From positions 124,001 through 188,000 of the forward strand of contig NW_026614266.1 of the NCBI RefSeq assembly GCF_026230105.1: a stretch of 64,000 nucleotides of DNA, read 5' to 3'. This document shows positions 1 to 10,686 of the stretch, piece by piece. Source of the stretch: Diorhabda sublineata (taxonomy: Eukaryota; Arthropoda; Insecta; Coleoptera; Chrysomelidae). How positions within the stretch are numbered: position 1 is the first letter of the stretch; each line of letters begins with the position of its first letter. The position numbers and the translations under genes are program-made. The notes beneath the pieces were generated by a model. That model ran no database searches, had not been told where the DNA came from, and saw only the letters and a program-made list of their open reading frames with translations.

Positions 1-660
1 ATCGACTTCAAATTAGGAAGATAGACTTTGAAAATTTTCAATCAACACAAAGTGACAGTCGACCTCAATGGGCTTCAATGGATGTTAATCGCCTATATCT
101 GACAAAGTTAGATGCAAACACACTAAAATATATGAGAAATGTTGAAATTTGACTTCAAATTAGGGAGATAGACTTTAAAAATTTTCAATCAACACAAAGT
201 GACAGTCGACCTCAATGGGCTTCAATGGATGTTAATCGCCTATATCTGACAAAGTTAGATGCAAACTCACTCAAATATATAAGAAATGTTGAAATTCGAC
301 TTCAAATTAGGAAGATAGACTTTGAAAATTTTCAATCAACACAAAGTGACAGTTGACTTTAATTGGCTTCAGTAGATGTTAATCGACGATATCTGACAAA
401 GTTAGATGCAAACTCTCTCAAATATATAAGAAATGTTGAAATTCGACTTCAAATTAGGAAGATAGACTTTGAAATTTTCAATCAACACAAAGTGACAGTA
501 GACCTCAATGGGCTTCAATGGAAGTTAATCGACGATATCTGACAAAGATAGATGCAAACTCTCTCAAATATATAAGAAATGTTGAAATTCGACTTCAAAT
601 TAGGAAGATAGACTTTGAAAATTTTCAATCAACACAAATTGACAATCGACCTCAATGGGC
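1..660. repeat. block matching 1,029-1,688 at offset 1,028
   Basis: Unit starts at 79, 226, 372 and 518 match those at 1,107, 1,254, 1,400 and 1,546, including the TTTGAC plus AGGGAG unit and the deletion-type unit. The offset is 7 x 147 minus 1. The match weakens after about 660, where GTGGATG and TCTCTC are replaced by ATGGATG and TCACTC. Confidence 0.75.
372..517 (+). repeat. 146-bp deletion-type monomer (GAAATTTTC class)
   Basis: The unit starts at GTA (372) and the next begins at 518, so it is one base short. The loss is in the A run (GACTTTGAAATTTTC instead of GACTTTGAAAATTTTC, 467-481). This is the commonest deletion class. It is nearly always linked to AGTAGACC downstream in the same unit, and to ATGGAAGTT plus AAGATAG in the following unit, so it marks an inherited two-monomer haplotype. 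It shifts the open frame, which then ends in the next unit with residues such as KLIDDI. Further copies lie near 1,500, 2,090, 3,115, 4,732, 9,280, 18,240, 32,637, 45,710, 59,228 and 62,020. Confidence 0.9.
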
Positions 661-1692
661 TTCAGTGGATGTTAATCGCCTATATCTGACAAAGTTAGAT
701 GCAAACTCTCTCAAATATATAAGAAATGTTGAAATTCGACTTCAAATTAGGAAGATAGACTTTAAAAATTTTCAATCAAAACAAAGTGACAGTTGACCTC
801 AATGGACTTCAATGGATGTTAATCGACGATATCTGACAAAGTTAGATGCAAACTCTCTCGAATATATGAGAAATGTTGAAATTCGACTTCAAATTAGGAA
901 GATAGACTTTGAAAATTTTCAATCAACACAAATTGACAATCGACCGCAATGGGCTTCAGTGGATGTTAATCGACGATATCTGACAAAGTTTGATGCAAAC
1001 TCTCTCAAATATATAAGAAATGTTGAAAATCGACTTCAAATTAGGAAGATAGACTTTGAAAATTTTCAATCAACACAAAGTGACAGTCGACCTCAATGGG
1101 CTTCAATGGATGTTAATCGCCTATATCTGACAAAGTTAGATGCAAACACACTCAAATATATGAGAAATGTTGAAATTTGACTTCAAATTAGGGAGATAGA
1201 CTTTAAAAATTTTCAATCAACACAAAGTGACAGTCGACCTCAATGGGCTTCAATGGATGTTAATCGCCTATATCTGACAAAGTTAGATGCAAACTCACTC
1301 AAATATATAAGAAATGTTGAAATTCGACTTCAAATTAGGAAGATAGACTTTGAAAATTTTCAATCAACACAAAGTGACAGTTGACTTCAATTGGCTTCAG
1401 TAGATGTTAATCGACGATATCTGACAAAGTTAGATGCAAACTCTCTCAAATATATAAGAAATGTTGAAATTCGACTTCAAATTAGGAAGATAGACTTTGA
1501 AATTTTCAATCAACACAAAGTGACAGTAGACCTCAATGGGCTTCAATGGAAGTTAATCGACGATATCTGACAAAGATAGATGCAAACTCTCTCAAATATA
1601 TAAGAAATGTTGAAATTCGACTTCAAATTAGGAAGATAGACTTTGAAAATTTTCAATCAACACAAATTGACAATCGACCTCAATGGGCTTCA

Positions 1693-1839
1693 ATGGATGT
1701 TAATCGCCTATATCTGACAAAGTTAGATGCAAACTCACTCAAATATATGAGAAATGTTGAAATTCGACTTCAAATTAGGAAGATAGACTTTGAAAATTTT
1801 CAATCAACACAAAGTGACAGTCGACCTCAATTGGCTTCA
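1693..1839 (+). repeat. representative full-length 147-bp monomer
   Basis: This is a typical copy without deletion. In the + frame it reads 49 codons without a stop, beginning with residues MDVNRLYLTKLDAN and containing RNVEIRLQIRKIDFENFQS. A hand count on a consensus-like copy gives 50 G or C of 147 (34%). A/T runs are centred near unit positions 51, 62, 70, 82, 92 and 105. The 14-bp perfect palindrome TTGAAAATTTTCAA lies at unit positions 98-111. Up to four CpGs occur per unit, in AATCGACGA, ATTCGAC and AGTCGACC contexts. I do not recognise the sequence as any named satellite family. Confidence 0.95.
1790..1803. other. 14-bp perfect palindrome of the monomer
   Basis: TTGAAAATTTTCAA equals its own reverse complement. 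It recurs in every monomer that has the GAAAATTTTC form. It is broken in the AAAAATTTTC form (G to A) and in the 1-bp-deleted GAAATTTTC form. It could be a protein-binding or cruciform-forming site, or simply a chance AT palindrome. No function is shown. Confidence 0.8.
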
Positions 1840-4800
1840 GTAGATGTTAATCGACGATATCTGACAAAGTTAGATGCAAACTCTCTCGAATATATAAGAA
1901 ATGTTGAAATTCGACTTCAAATTAGGAAGATAGACTTTGAAAATTTTCAATCAACACAAAGTGACAGTTGACCTCAATGGACTTCAATGGATGTTAATCG
2001 ACGATATCTGACAAAGTTAGATGCAAACTCTCTCAAATATATAAGAAATGTTGAAATTCGACTTCAAATTAGGAAGATAGACTTTGAAATTTTCAATCAA
2101 CACAAAGTGACAGTAGACCTCAATGGGCTTCAATGGAAGTTAATCGACGATATCTGACAAAGATAGATGCAAACTCTCTCAAATATATAAGAAATGTTGA
2201 AATTCGACTTCAAATTAGGAAGATAGACTTTGAAAATTTTCAATCAACACAAATTGACAATCGACCGCAATGGGCTTCAGTGGATGTTAATCGCCTATAT
2301 CTGACAAAGTTAGATGCAAACTCTCTCAAATATATAAGAAATGTTGAAATTCGACTTCAAATTAGGAAGATAGACTTTAAAAATTTTCAATCAAAACAAA
2401 GTGACAGTTGACCTCAATGGACTTCAATGGATGTTAATCGACGATATCTGACAAAGTTAGATGCAAACTCTCTCGAATATATGAGAAATGTTGAAATTCG
2501 ACTTCAAATTAGGAAGATAGACTTTGAAAATTTTCAATCAACACAAATTGACAATCGACCTCAATGGGCTTCAGTGGATGTTAATCGACGATATCTGACA
2601 AAGTTTGATGCAAACCCTCTCAAATATATAAGAAATGTTGAAATTCGACTTCAAATTAGGAAGATAGACTTTGAAAATTTTCAATCAACACAAAGTGTCA
2701 GTTGACCTCAATGGACTTCAATGGATGTTAATCGCGTATATCTGACAAAGTTAGATGCAAACACACTCAAATATATGAGAAATGTTGAAATTTGACTTCA
2801 AATTAGGGAGATAGACTTTAAAAATTTTCAATCAACACAAAGTGACAGTCGACCTCAATGGGATTCAATGGATGTTAATCGCCTATATCTGACAAAGTTA
2901 GATGCAAACTCACTCAAATATATAAGAAATGTTGAAATTCGACTTCAAATTAGGAAGATAGACTTTGAAAATTTTCAATCAACACAAAGTCACAGTTGAC
3001 TTCAATTGGCTTCAGTAGATGTTAATCGACGATATCTGACAAAGTTAGATGCAAACTCTCTCAAATATATAAGAAATGTTGAAATTCGACTTCAAATTAG
3101 GAAGATAGACTTTGAAATTTTCAATCAACACAAAGTGACAGTAGACCTCTATGGGCTTCAATGGAAGTTAATCGACGATATCTGACAAAGATAGATGCAA
3201 ACTCACTCAAATATATGAGAAATGTTGAAATTCGACTTCAAATTAGGAAGATAGACTTTGAAAATTTTCAATCAACACAAAGTGACAGTCGACCTCAATG
3301 GGCTTCAATGGATGTTAATCGACGATATCTGACAAAGTTAGATGCAAACTCTCTCATATATATAAGAAATGTTGAAATTCGACTTCAAATTAGGAAGATA
3401 GACTTTGAAATTTTCAATCAACACAAAGTGACAGTAGACCTCAATGGGCTTCATTGGAAGTTAATCGACGATATCTGACAAAGATAGATGCAAACTCTCT
3501 CAAATATATAAGAAATGTTGAAATTCGACTTCAAATTAGGAAGATAGACTTTGAAAATTTTCAATCAACACAAATTGACAATCGACCTCAATGGGCTTCA
3601 GTGGATGTTAATCGCCTATATCTGACAAAGTTAGATGCAAACTCTCTCAAATATATAAGAAATGTTGAAATTCGACTTCAAATTAGGAAGATAGTCTTTG
3701 AAAATTTTTAATCAACACAAATTGACAATCGACCTCAATGGGCTTCAATGAATGTTAAACGCCTATATCTGACAAAGTTAGATGCAAACTCACTCAAATA
3801 TATAAGAAATGTTGAAATTCGACTTCAAATTAGGAAGATAGACTTTGAAAATTTTCAATCAACACAAAGTGACAGTTGACCTCAATGGACTTCAATGGAT
3901 GTTAATCGCCTATATCTGACAAAGTTAGATGCAAACTCACTCAAATATATGAGAAATGTTGAAATTCGACTTCAAATTAGGAAGATAGACTTTGAAAATT
4001 TTCAATCAACACAAAGTGACAGTCGACCTCAATTGGCTTCAGTAGATGTTAATCGACGATATCTGACAAAGTTAGATGCAAACTCTCTCGAATATATGAG
4101 AAATGTTGAAATTCGACTTCAAATTAGGAAGATAGACTTTGAAAATTTTCAATCAACACAAATTGACAATCGACCTCAATGGGCTTCAGTGGATGTTAAT
4201 CGACGATATCTGACAAAGTTTGATGCAAACCCTCTCAAATATATAAGAAATGTTGAAATTCGACTTCAAATTAGGAAGATAGACTTTGAAAATTTTCAAT
4301 CAACACAAAGTGTCAGTTGACCTCAATGGACTTCAATGGATGTTAATCGCGTATATCTGACAAAGTTAGATGCAAACACACTCAAATATATGAGAAATGT
4401 TGAAATTTGACTTCAAATTAGGGAGATAGACTTTAAAAATTTTCAATCAACACAAAGTGACAGTCGACCTCAATGGGATTCAATGGATGTTAATCGCCTA
4501 TATCTGACAAAGTTAGATGCAAACTCACTCAAATATATAAGAAATGTTGAAATTCGACTTCAAATTAGGAAGATAGACTTTGAAAATTTTCAATCAACAC
4601 AAAGTCACAGTTGACTTCAATTGGCTTCAGTAGATGTTAATCGACGATATCTGAAAAAGTTAGATGCAAACTCTCTCAAATATATAAGAAATGTTGAAAT
4701 TCGACTTCAAATTAGGAAGATAGACTTTGAAATTTTCAATCAACACAAAGTGACAGTAGACCTCTATGGGCTTCAATGGAAGTTAATCGACGATATCTGA

Positions 4801-5940
4801 CAAAGATAGATGCAAACTCACTCAAATATATGAGAAATGTTGAAATTCGACTTCAAATTAGGAAGATAGACTTTGAAATTTTCAATCAACACAAAGTGAC
4901 AGTAGACCTCAATGGGCTTCATTGGAAGTTAATCGACGATATCTGACAAAGATAGATGCAAACTCTCTCAAATATATAAGAAATGTTGAAATTCGACTTC
5001 AAATTAGGAAGATAGACTTTGAAAATTTTCAATCAACACAAATTGACAATCGACCTCAATGGGCTTCAGTGGATGTTAATCGCCTATATCTGACAAAGTT
5101 AGATGCAAACTCTCTCAAATATATAAGAAATGTTGAAATTCGACTTCAAATTAGGAAGATAGTCTTTGAAAATTTTTAATCAACACAAATTGACAATCGA
5201 CCTCAATGGGCTTCAATGGATGTTAAACGCCTATATCTGACAAAGTTAGATGCAAACTCACTCAAATATATAAGAAATGTTGAAATTCGACTTCAAATTA
5301 GGAAGATAGACTTTGAAAATTTTCAATCAACACAAAGTGACAGTTGACCTCAATGGACTTCAATGGATGTTAATCGCCTATATCTGACAAAGTTAGATGC
5401 AAACTCACTCAAATATATGAGAAATGTTAAAATTCGACTTCAAATTAGGAAGATAGACTTTGAAAATTTTCAATCAACACAAAGTGACAGTCGACCTCAA
5501 TGGGCTTCAGTGGATGTTAATCGACGATATCTGACAAAGTTAGATGCGGACTCTCTCAAATATATAAGAAATGTTGAAATTCGACTTCAAATTAGGAAGA
5601 TAGACTTTGAAATTTTCAATCAACACAAAGTGACAGTAGACCTCAATGGGCTTCAATGGATGTTAATCGACGATATCTGACAAAGATAGATGCAAACTCT
5701 CTCAAATATATAAGAAATGTTGAAATTCGACTTCAAATTAGGAAGATAGACTTTGAAAATTTTCAATCAACACAAATTGACAATCGACCTCAATGGGCTT
5801 CAATGGATGTTAATCGCCTATATCTGACAAAGTTAGATGCAAACTCACTCAAATATATAAGAAATGTTGAAATTCGACTTCAAATTAGGAAGATAGACTT
5901 TGAAAATTTTCAATCAACACAAAGTGACAGTTGACTTCAA

Positions 5941-7116
5941 TTGGCTTCAGTAGATGTTAATCGACGATATCTGACAAAGTTAGATGCAAACTCTCTCAAA
6001 TATATAAGAAATGTTGAAATTCGACTTCAAATTAGGAAGATAGACTTTGAAAATTTTCAATCAACACAAATTGACAATCGACCTCAATGGGCTTCAGTGG
6101 ATGTTAATCGACGATATCTGACAAAGTTTGATGCAAACTCTCTCAAATATATAAGAAATGTTGAAATTCGACTTCAAATTAGGAAGATAGACTTTAAAAA
6201 TTTTCAATCAACACAAAGTGACAGTTGACCTCAATGGACTTCAATGGATGTTAATCGACGATATCTGACAAAGATAGATGCAAACTCTCTCAAATATATA
6301 AGAAATGTTGAAATTCGACTTCAAATTAGGAAGATAGTCTTTGAAAATTTTTAATCAACACAAATTGACAATCGACCTCAATGGGCTTCAATGGATGTTA
6401 AACGCCTATATCTGACAAAGTTAGATGCAAACTCACTCAAATATATAAGAAATGTTGAAATTCGACTTCAAATTAGGAAGATAGACTTTGAAAATTTTCA
6501 ATCAACACAAAGTGACAGTTGACTTCAATTGGCTTCAGTAGATGTTAATCGACGATATCTGACAAAGTTAGATGCAAACTCTCTCAAATATATAAGAAAT
6601 GTTGAAATTCGACTTCAAATTAGGAAGATAGACTTTGAAAATTTTCAATCAACACAAATTGACAATCGACCTCAATGGGCTTCAGTGGATGTTAATCGAC
6701 GATATCTGACAAAGTTTGATGCAAACTCTCTCAAATATATAAGAAATGTTGAAATTCGACTTCAAATTAGGAAGATAGACTTTAAAAATTTTCAATCAAC
6801 ACAAAGTGACAGTTGACCTCAATGGACTTCAATGGATGTTAATCGACGATATCTGACAAAGATAGATGCAAACTCTCTCAAATATATAAGAAATGTTGAA
6901 ATTCGACTTCAAATTAGGAAGATAGTCTTTGAAAATTTTTAATCAACACAAATTGACAATCGACCTCAATGGGCTTCAATGGATGTTAAACGCCTATATC
7001 TGACAAAGTTAGATGCAAACTCACTCAAATATATAAGAAATGTTGAAATTCGACTTCAAATTAGGAAGATAGACTTTGAAAATTTTCAATCAACACAAAG
7101 TGACAGTTGACCTCAA
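5941..7116. repeat. 588-bp tetramer, two tandem copies
   Basis: 5,941-6,528 and 6,529-7,116 are offset by 4 x 147 bp and share the same order of variants: ATTGGCTTCAG, AAGTTTGATG, AAGATAG, then ATAGTCTTTG with ATTTTTAATC and GTTAAACGCC. The pair is nested inside the 35-monomer block and is reproduced at 11,080-12,255. Confidence 0.85.
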
Positions 7117-8300
7117 TGGACTTCAATGGATGTTAATCGCCTATATCTGACAAAGTTAGATGCAAACTCACTCAAATATATGAGAAATGTTAAAATTCGA
7201 CTTCAAATTAGGAAGATAGACTTTGAAAATTTTCAATCAACACAAAGTGACAGTCGACCTCAATGGGCTTCAGTGGATGTTAATCGACGATATCTGACAA
7301 AGTTAGATGCGAACTCACTCAAATATATGAGAAATGTTGAAATTCGACTTCAAATTAGGAAGATAGACTTTGAAAATTTTCAATCAACACAAAGTGACAG
7401 TCGACCTCAATTGGCTTGAGTAGATGTTAATCGACGATATCTGACAAAGTTAGATGCAGACTCTCTCAAATATATAAGAAATGTTGAAATTCGACTTCAA
7501 ATTAGGAAGATAGACTTTGAAAATTTTCAATCAACACAAAGTGACAGTTGACTTCAATTGGCTTCAGTAGATGTTAATCGACGATATCTGACAAAGTTAG
7601 ATGCAAACTCTCTCAAATATATAAGAAATGTTGAAATTCGACTTCAAATTAGGAAGATAGACTTTGAAAATTTTCAATCAACACAAATTGACAATCGACC
7701 TCAATGGGCTTCAGTGGATGTTAATCGACGATATCTGACAAAGTTTGATGCAAACTCTCTCAAATATATAAGAAATGTTGAAATTCGACTTCAAATTAGG
7801 AAGATAGACTTTAAAAATTTTCAATCAACACAAAGTGACAGTTGACCTCAATGGACTTCAATGGATGTTAATCGCCTATATCTGACAAAGTTAGATGCAA
7901 ACTCACTCAAATATATGAGAAATGTTGAAATTCGACTTCAAATTAGGAAGATAGACTTTGAAAATTTTCAATCAACACAAAGTGACAGTCGACCTCAATT
8001 GGCTTCAGTAGATGTTAATCGACGATATCTGACAAAGTTAGATGCAGACTCTCTCAAATATATAAGAAATGTTGAAATTCGACTTCAAATTAGGAAGATA
8101 GACTTTGAAATTTTCAATCAACACAAAGTGACAGTAGACCTCAATGGGCTTCAATGGATGTTAATCGACGATATCTGACAAAGATAGATGCAAACTCTCT
8201 CAAATATATAAGAAATGTTGAAATTCGACTTCAAATTAGGAAGATAGACTTTGAAAATTTTCAATCAACACAAATTGACAATCGACCTCAATGGGCTTCA

Positions 8301-8446
8301 ATGGATGTTAATCGCCTATATCTGACAAAGTTAGATGCAAACTCACTCAAATATATAAGAAATGTTGAAATTCGACTTCAAATTAGGAAGATAGACTTGA
8401 AAATTTTCAATCAACACAAATTGACAATCGACCTCAATGGGCTTCA
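8301..8446 (+). repeat. 146-bp deletion-type monomer (GACTTGAAAA class)
   Basis: Starts at 8,301 and 8,447 are 146 bp apart. One T of the TTT before GAAAATTTTC is missing, so this deletion is distinct from the common one. The same loss recurs near 13,534 and 21,613, within blocks that also share other rare variants. It therefore looks like one event later copied by duplication. Confidence 0.88.
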
Positions 8447-9326
8447 ATGGATGTTAATCGCCTATATCTGACAAAGTTAGATGCAAACTCACTCAAATAT
8501 ATAAGAAATGTTGAAATTCGACTTCAAATTAGGAAGATAGACTTTGAAATTTTCAATCAACACAAAGTGACAGTAGACCTCAATGGGCTTCAATGGAAGT
8601 TAATCGACGATATCTGACAAAGATAGATGCAAACTCTTTCAAATATATAAGAAATGTTGAAATTCGACTTCAAATTAGGAAGATAGACTTTGAAAATTTT
8701 CAATCAACACAAATTGACAATCGACCTCAATGGGTTTCAATGGATGTTAATCGCCTATATCTGACAAAGTTAGATGCAAACTCACTCAAATATATGAGAA
8801 ATGTTGAAATTCGACTTCAAATTAGGAAGATATACTTTGAAAATTTTCAATCAACACAAAGTGACAGTCGACCTCAATGGGCTCCAGTAGATGTTAATCG
8901 ACGATATCTGACAAAGTTAGATGCAAACTCTCTCGAATATATAAGAAATGTTGAAATTCGACTTCAAATTAGGAAGATAGACTTTGAAAATTTTCAATCA
9001 ACACAAAGTGACAGTTGACCTCAATGGACTTCAATGGATGTTAATCGACGATATCTGACAAAGTTAAATGCAAACTCTTTCAAATATATAAGAAATGTTG
9101 AAATTCGACTTCAAATTAGGAAGATAGACTTTGAAAATTTTCAATCAACACAAAGTGACAGTTGACCTCAATGGACTTCAATGGATGTTAATCGACGATA
9201 TCTGACAAAGTTAGATGGAAACTCTCTCAAATATATAAGAAATGTTGAAATTCGACTTCAAATTAGGAAGATAGACTTTGAAATTTTCAATCAACACAAA
9301 GTGACAGTAGACCTCAATGGGCTTCA

Positions 9327-10208
9327 ATGGAAGTTAATCGACGATATCTGACAAAGATAGATGCAAACTCTCTCGAATATATGAGAAATGTTGAAATTCG
9401 ACTTCAAATTAGGAAGATAGACTTTGAAAATTTTCAATCAACACAAATTGACAATCGACCTCAATGGGCTTCAGTGGATGTTAATCGACGATATCTGACA
9501 AAGTTTGATGCAAACTCTCTCAAATATATAAGAAATGTTGAAATTCGACTTCAAATTAGGAAGATAGACTTTAAAAATTTTCAATCAACACAAAGTGACA
9601 GTTGACCTCAATGGACTTCAATGGATGTTAATCGCCTATATCTGACAAAGTTAGATGCAAACTCACTCAAATATATGAGAAATGTTGAAATTCGACTTCA
9701 AATAAGGAAGATAGACTTTGAAAATTTTCAATCAACGCAAAGTGACAGTCGACCTCAATGGGCTTCAGCGGATGTTAATCGACGATATCTGACAAAGTTT
9801 GATGCAAACTCTCTCAAATATATAAGAAATGTTGAAATTCGACTTCAAATTAGGAAGATAGACTTTAAAAATTTTCAATCAACACAAAGTGACAGTTGAC
9901 CTCAATGGACTTCAATGGATGTTAATCGCCTATATCTGACAAAGTTAGATGCAAACTCACTCAAATATATGAGAAATGTTGAAATTCGACTTCAAATTAG
10001 GAAGATAGACTTTGAAAATTTTCAATCAACACAAAGTGACAGTCGACCTCAATGGGCTTCAGCGGATGTTAATCGACGATATCTGACAAAGTTTGATGCA
10101 AACTCTCTCAAATATATAAGAAATGTTGAAATTCGACTTCAAATTAGGAAGATAGACTTTAAAAATTTTCAATCAAAACAAAGTGACAGTTGACCTCAAT
10201 GGACTTCA
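9327..10208. repeat. 294-bp dimer, three tandem copies
   Basis: Dimer starts at 9,327, 9,621 and 9,915 are 294 bp apart. Each dimer pairs a TATATGAG unit with a unit having AAGTTTGATG and ACTTTAAAAATTTTC, ending in AGTTGACC. The second halves of the last two carry GCGGATG at codon 1. The series recurs at 14,466-15,347 and 22,691-23,572. Confidence 0.83.
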
Positions 10209-10354
10209 ATGGATGTTAATCGACGATATCTGACAAAGTTAGATGCAAACTCTCTCGAATATATGAGAAATGTTGAAATCGACTTCAAATTAGGAAGATA
10301 GACTTTGAAAATTTTCAATCAACACAAATTGACAATCGACCTCAATGTGCTTCA
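10209..10354 (+). repeat. 146-bp deletion-type monomer (GAAATCGAC class)
   Basis: Starts at 10,209 and 10,355 are 146 bp apart. One T is missing in GTTGAAATCGACTTC, normally GTTGAAATTCGACTTC. The same deletion is seen near 15,417, 16,151, 23,641, 24,375 and 26,579, each time in a copy with CTCGAATATATGAG just upstream, which marks common descent. Confidence 0.88.
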
Positions 10355-10686
10355 GCGGATGTTAATCGACGATATCTGACAAAGTTTGATGCAAACTCTC
10401 TCAAATATATAAGAAATGTTGAAATTCGACTTCAAATTAGGAAGATAGACTTTGAAAATTTTCAATCAACACAAATTGACAATCGACCTCAATGGGCTTC
10501 AGTGGATGTTAATCGCCTATATCTGACAAAGTTAGATGCAAACTCACTCAAATATATGAGAAATGTTGAAATTCGACTTCAAATTAGGAAGATAGACTTT
10601 GAAAATTTTCAATCAACACAAAGTGACAGTCGACCTCAATTGGCTTCAGTAGATGTTAATCGACGATATCTGACAAAGTTAGATGC

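Larger units (their letters stand above)
518..5330. repeat. 11-monomer block series, offsets 1,615 and 1,468 bp
   Basis: Start 518 matches 2,133, and 812 matches 2,427, at 1,615 bp (11 x 147 minus 2). The 1,615-bp relation continues from 2,427 to 4,042 and carries rare variants GGGATTC (2,861 and 4,476) and AAAGTCACAG (about 2,987 and 4,602). Start 3,161 matches 4,776. After that the offset is 1,468 bp (3,454 to 4,922), so one monomer is missing from the later copy. Both later copies carry ATTTTTAATC, a CAA-to-TAA change, followed by GTTAAACGCC. Confidence 0.82.
5548..10355. repeat. 35-monomer block, first copy (offset 5,139 bp)
   Basis: Rare variants here recur exactly 5,139 bp later: GGCTTGAGTAG (about 7,413 and 12,552), GACTTGAAAA (8,395 and 13,534), GGGTTTC (about 8,733 and 13,872), ATATACTTTG (8,830 and 13,969), AAGTTAAATG (9,061 and 14,200), GATGGAAAC (9,215 and 14,354), AAATAAGG with ACGCAAAG (about 9,700 and 14,840) and CAATGTGC (10,344 and 15,483). 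The offset equals 35 x 147 minus 6, the six missing bases being single-base deletions shared by both copies. Boundaries are approximate because all monomers are alike. Confidence 0.88.

Noticed and set aside
1762..1780. CENP-B box in the ATTCGACTTCAAATTAGG stretch
   Set aside because: Only the initial TTCG agrees with the NTTCGNNNNANNCGGGN consensus. The required central A and the CGGG are absent, in this copy and in the variants I looked at.
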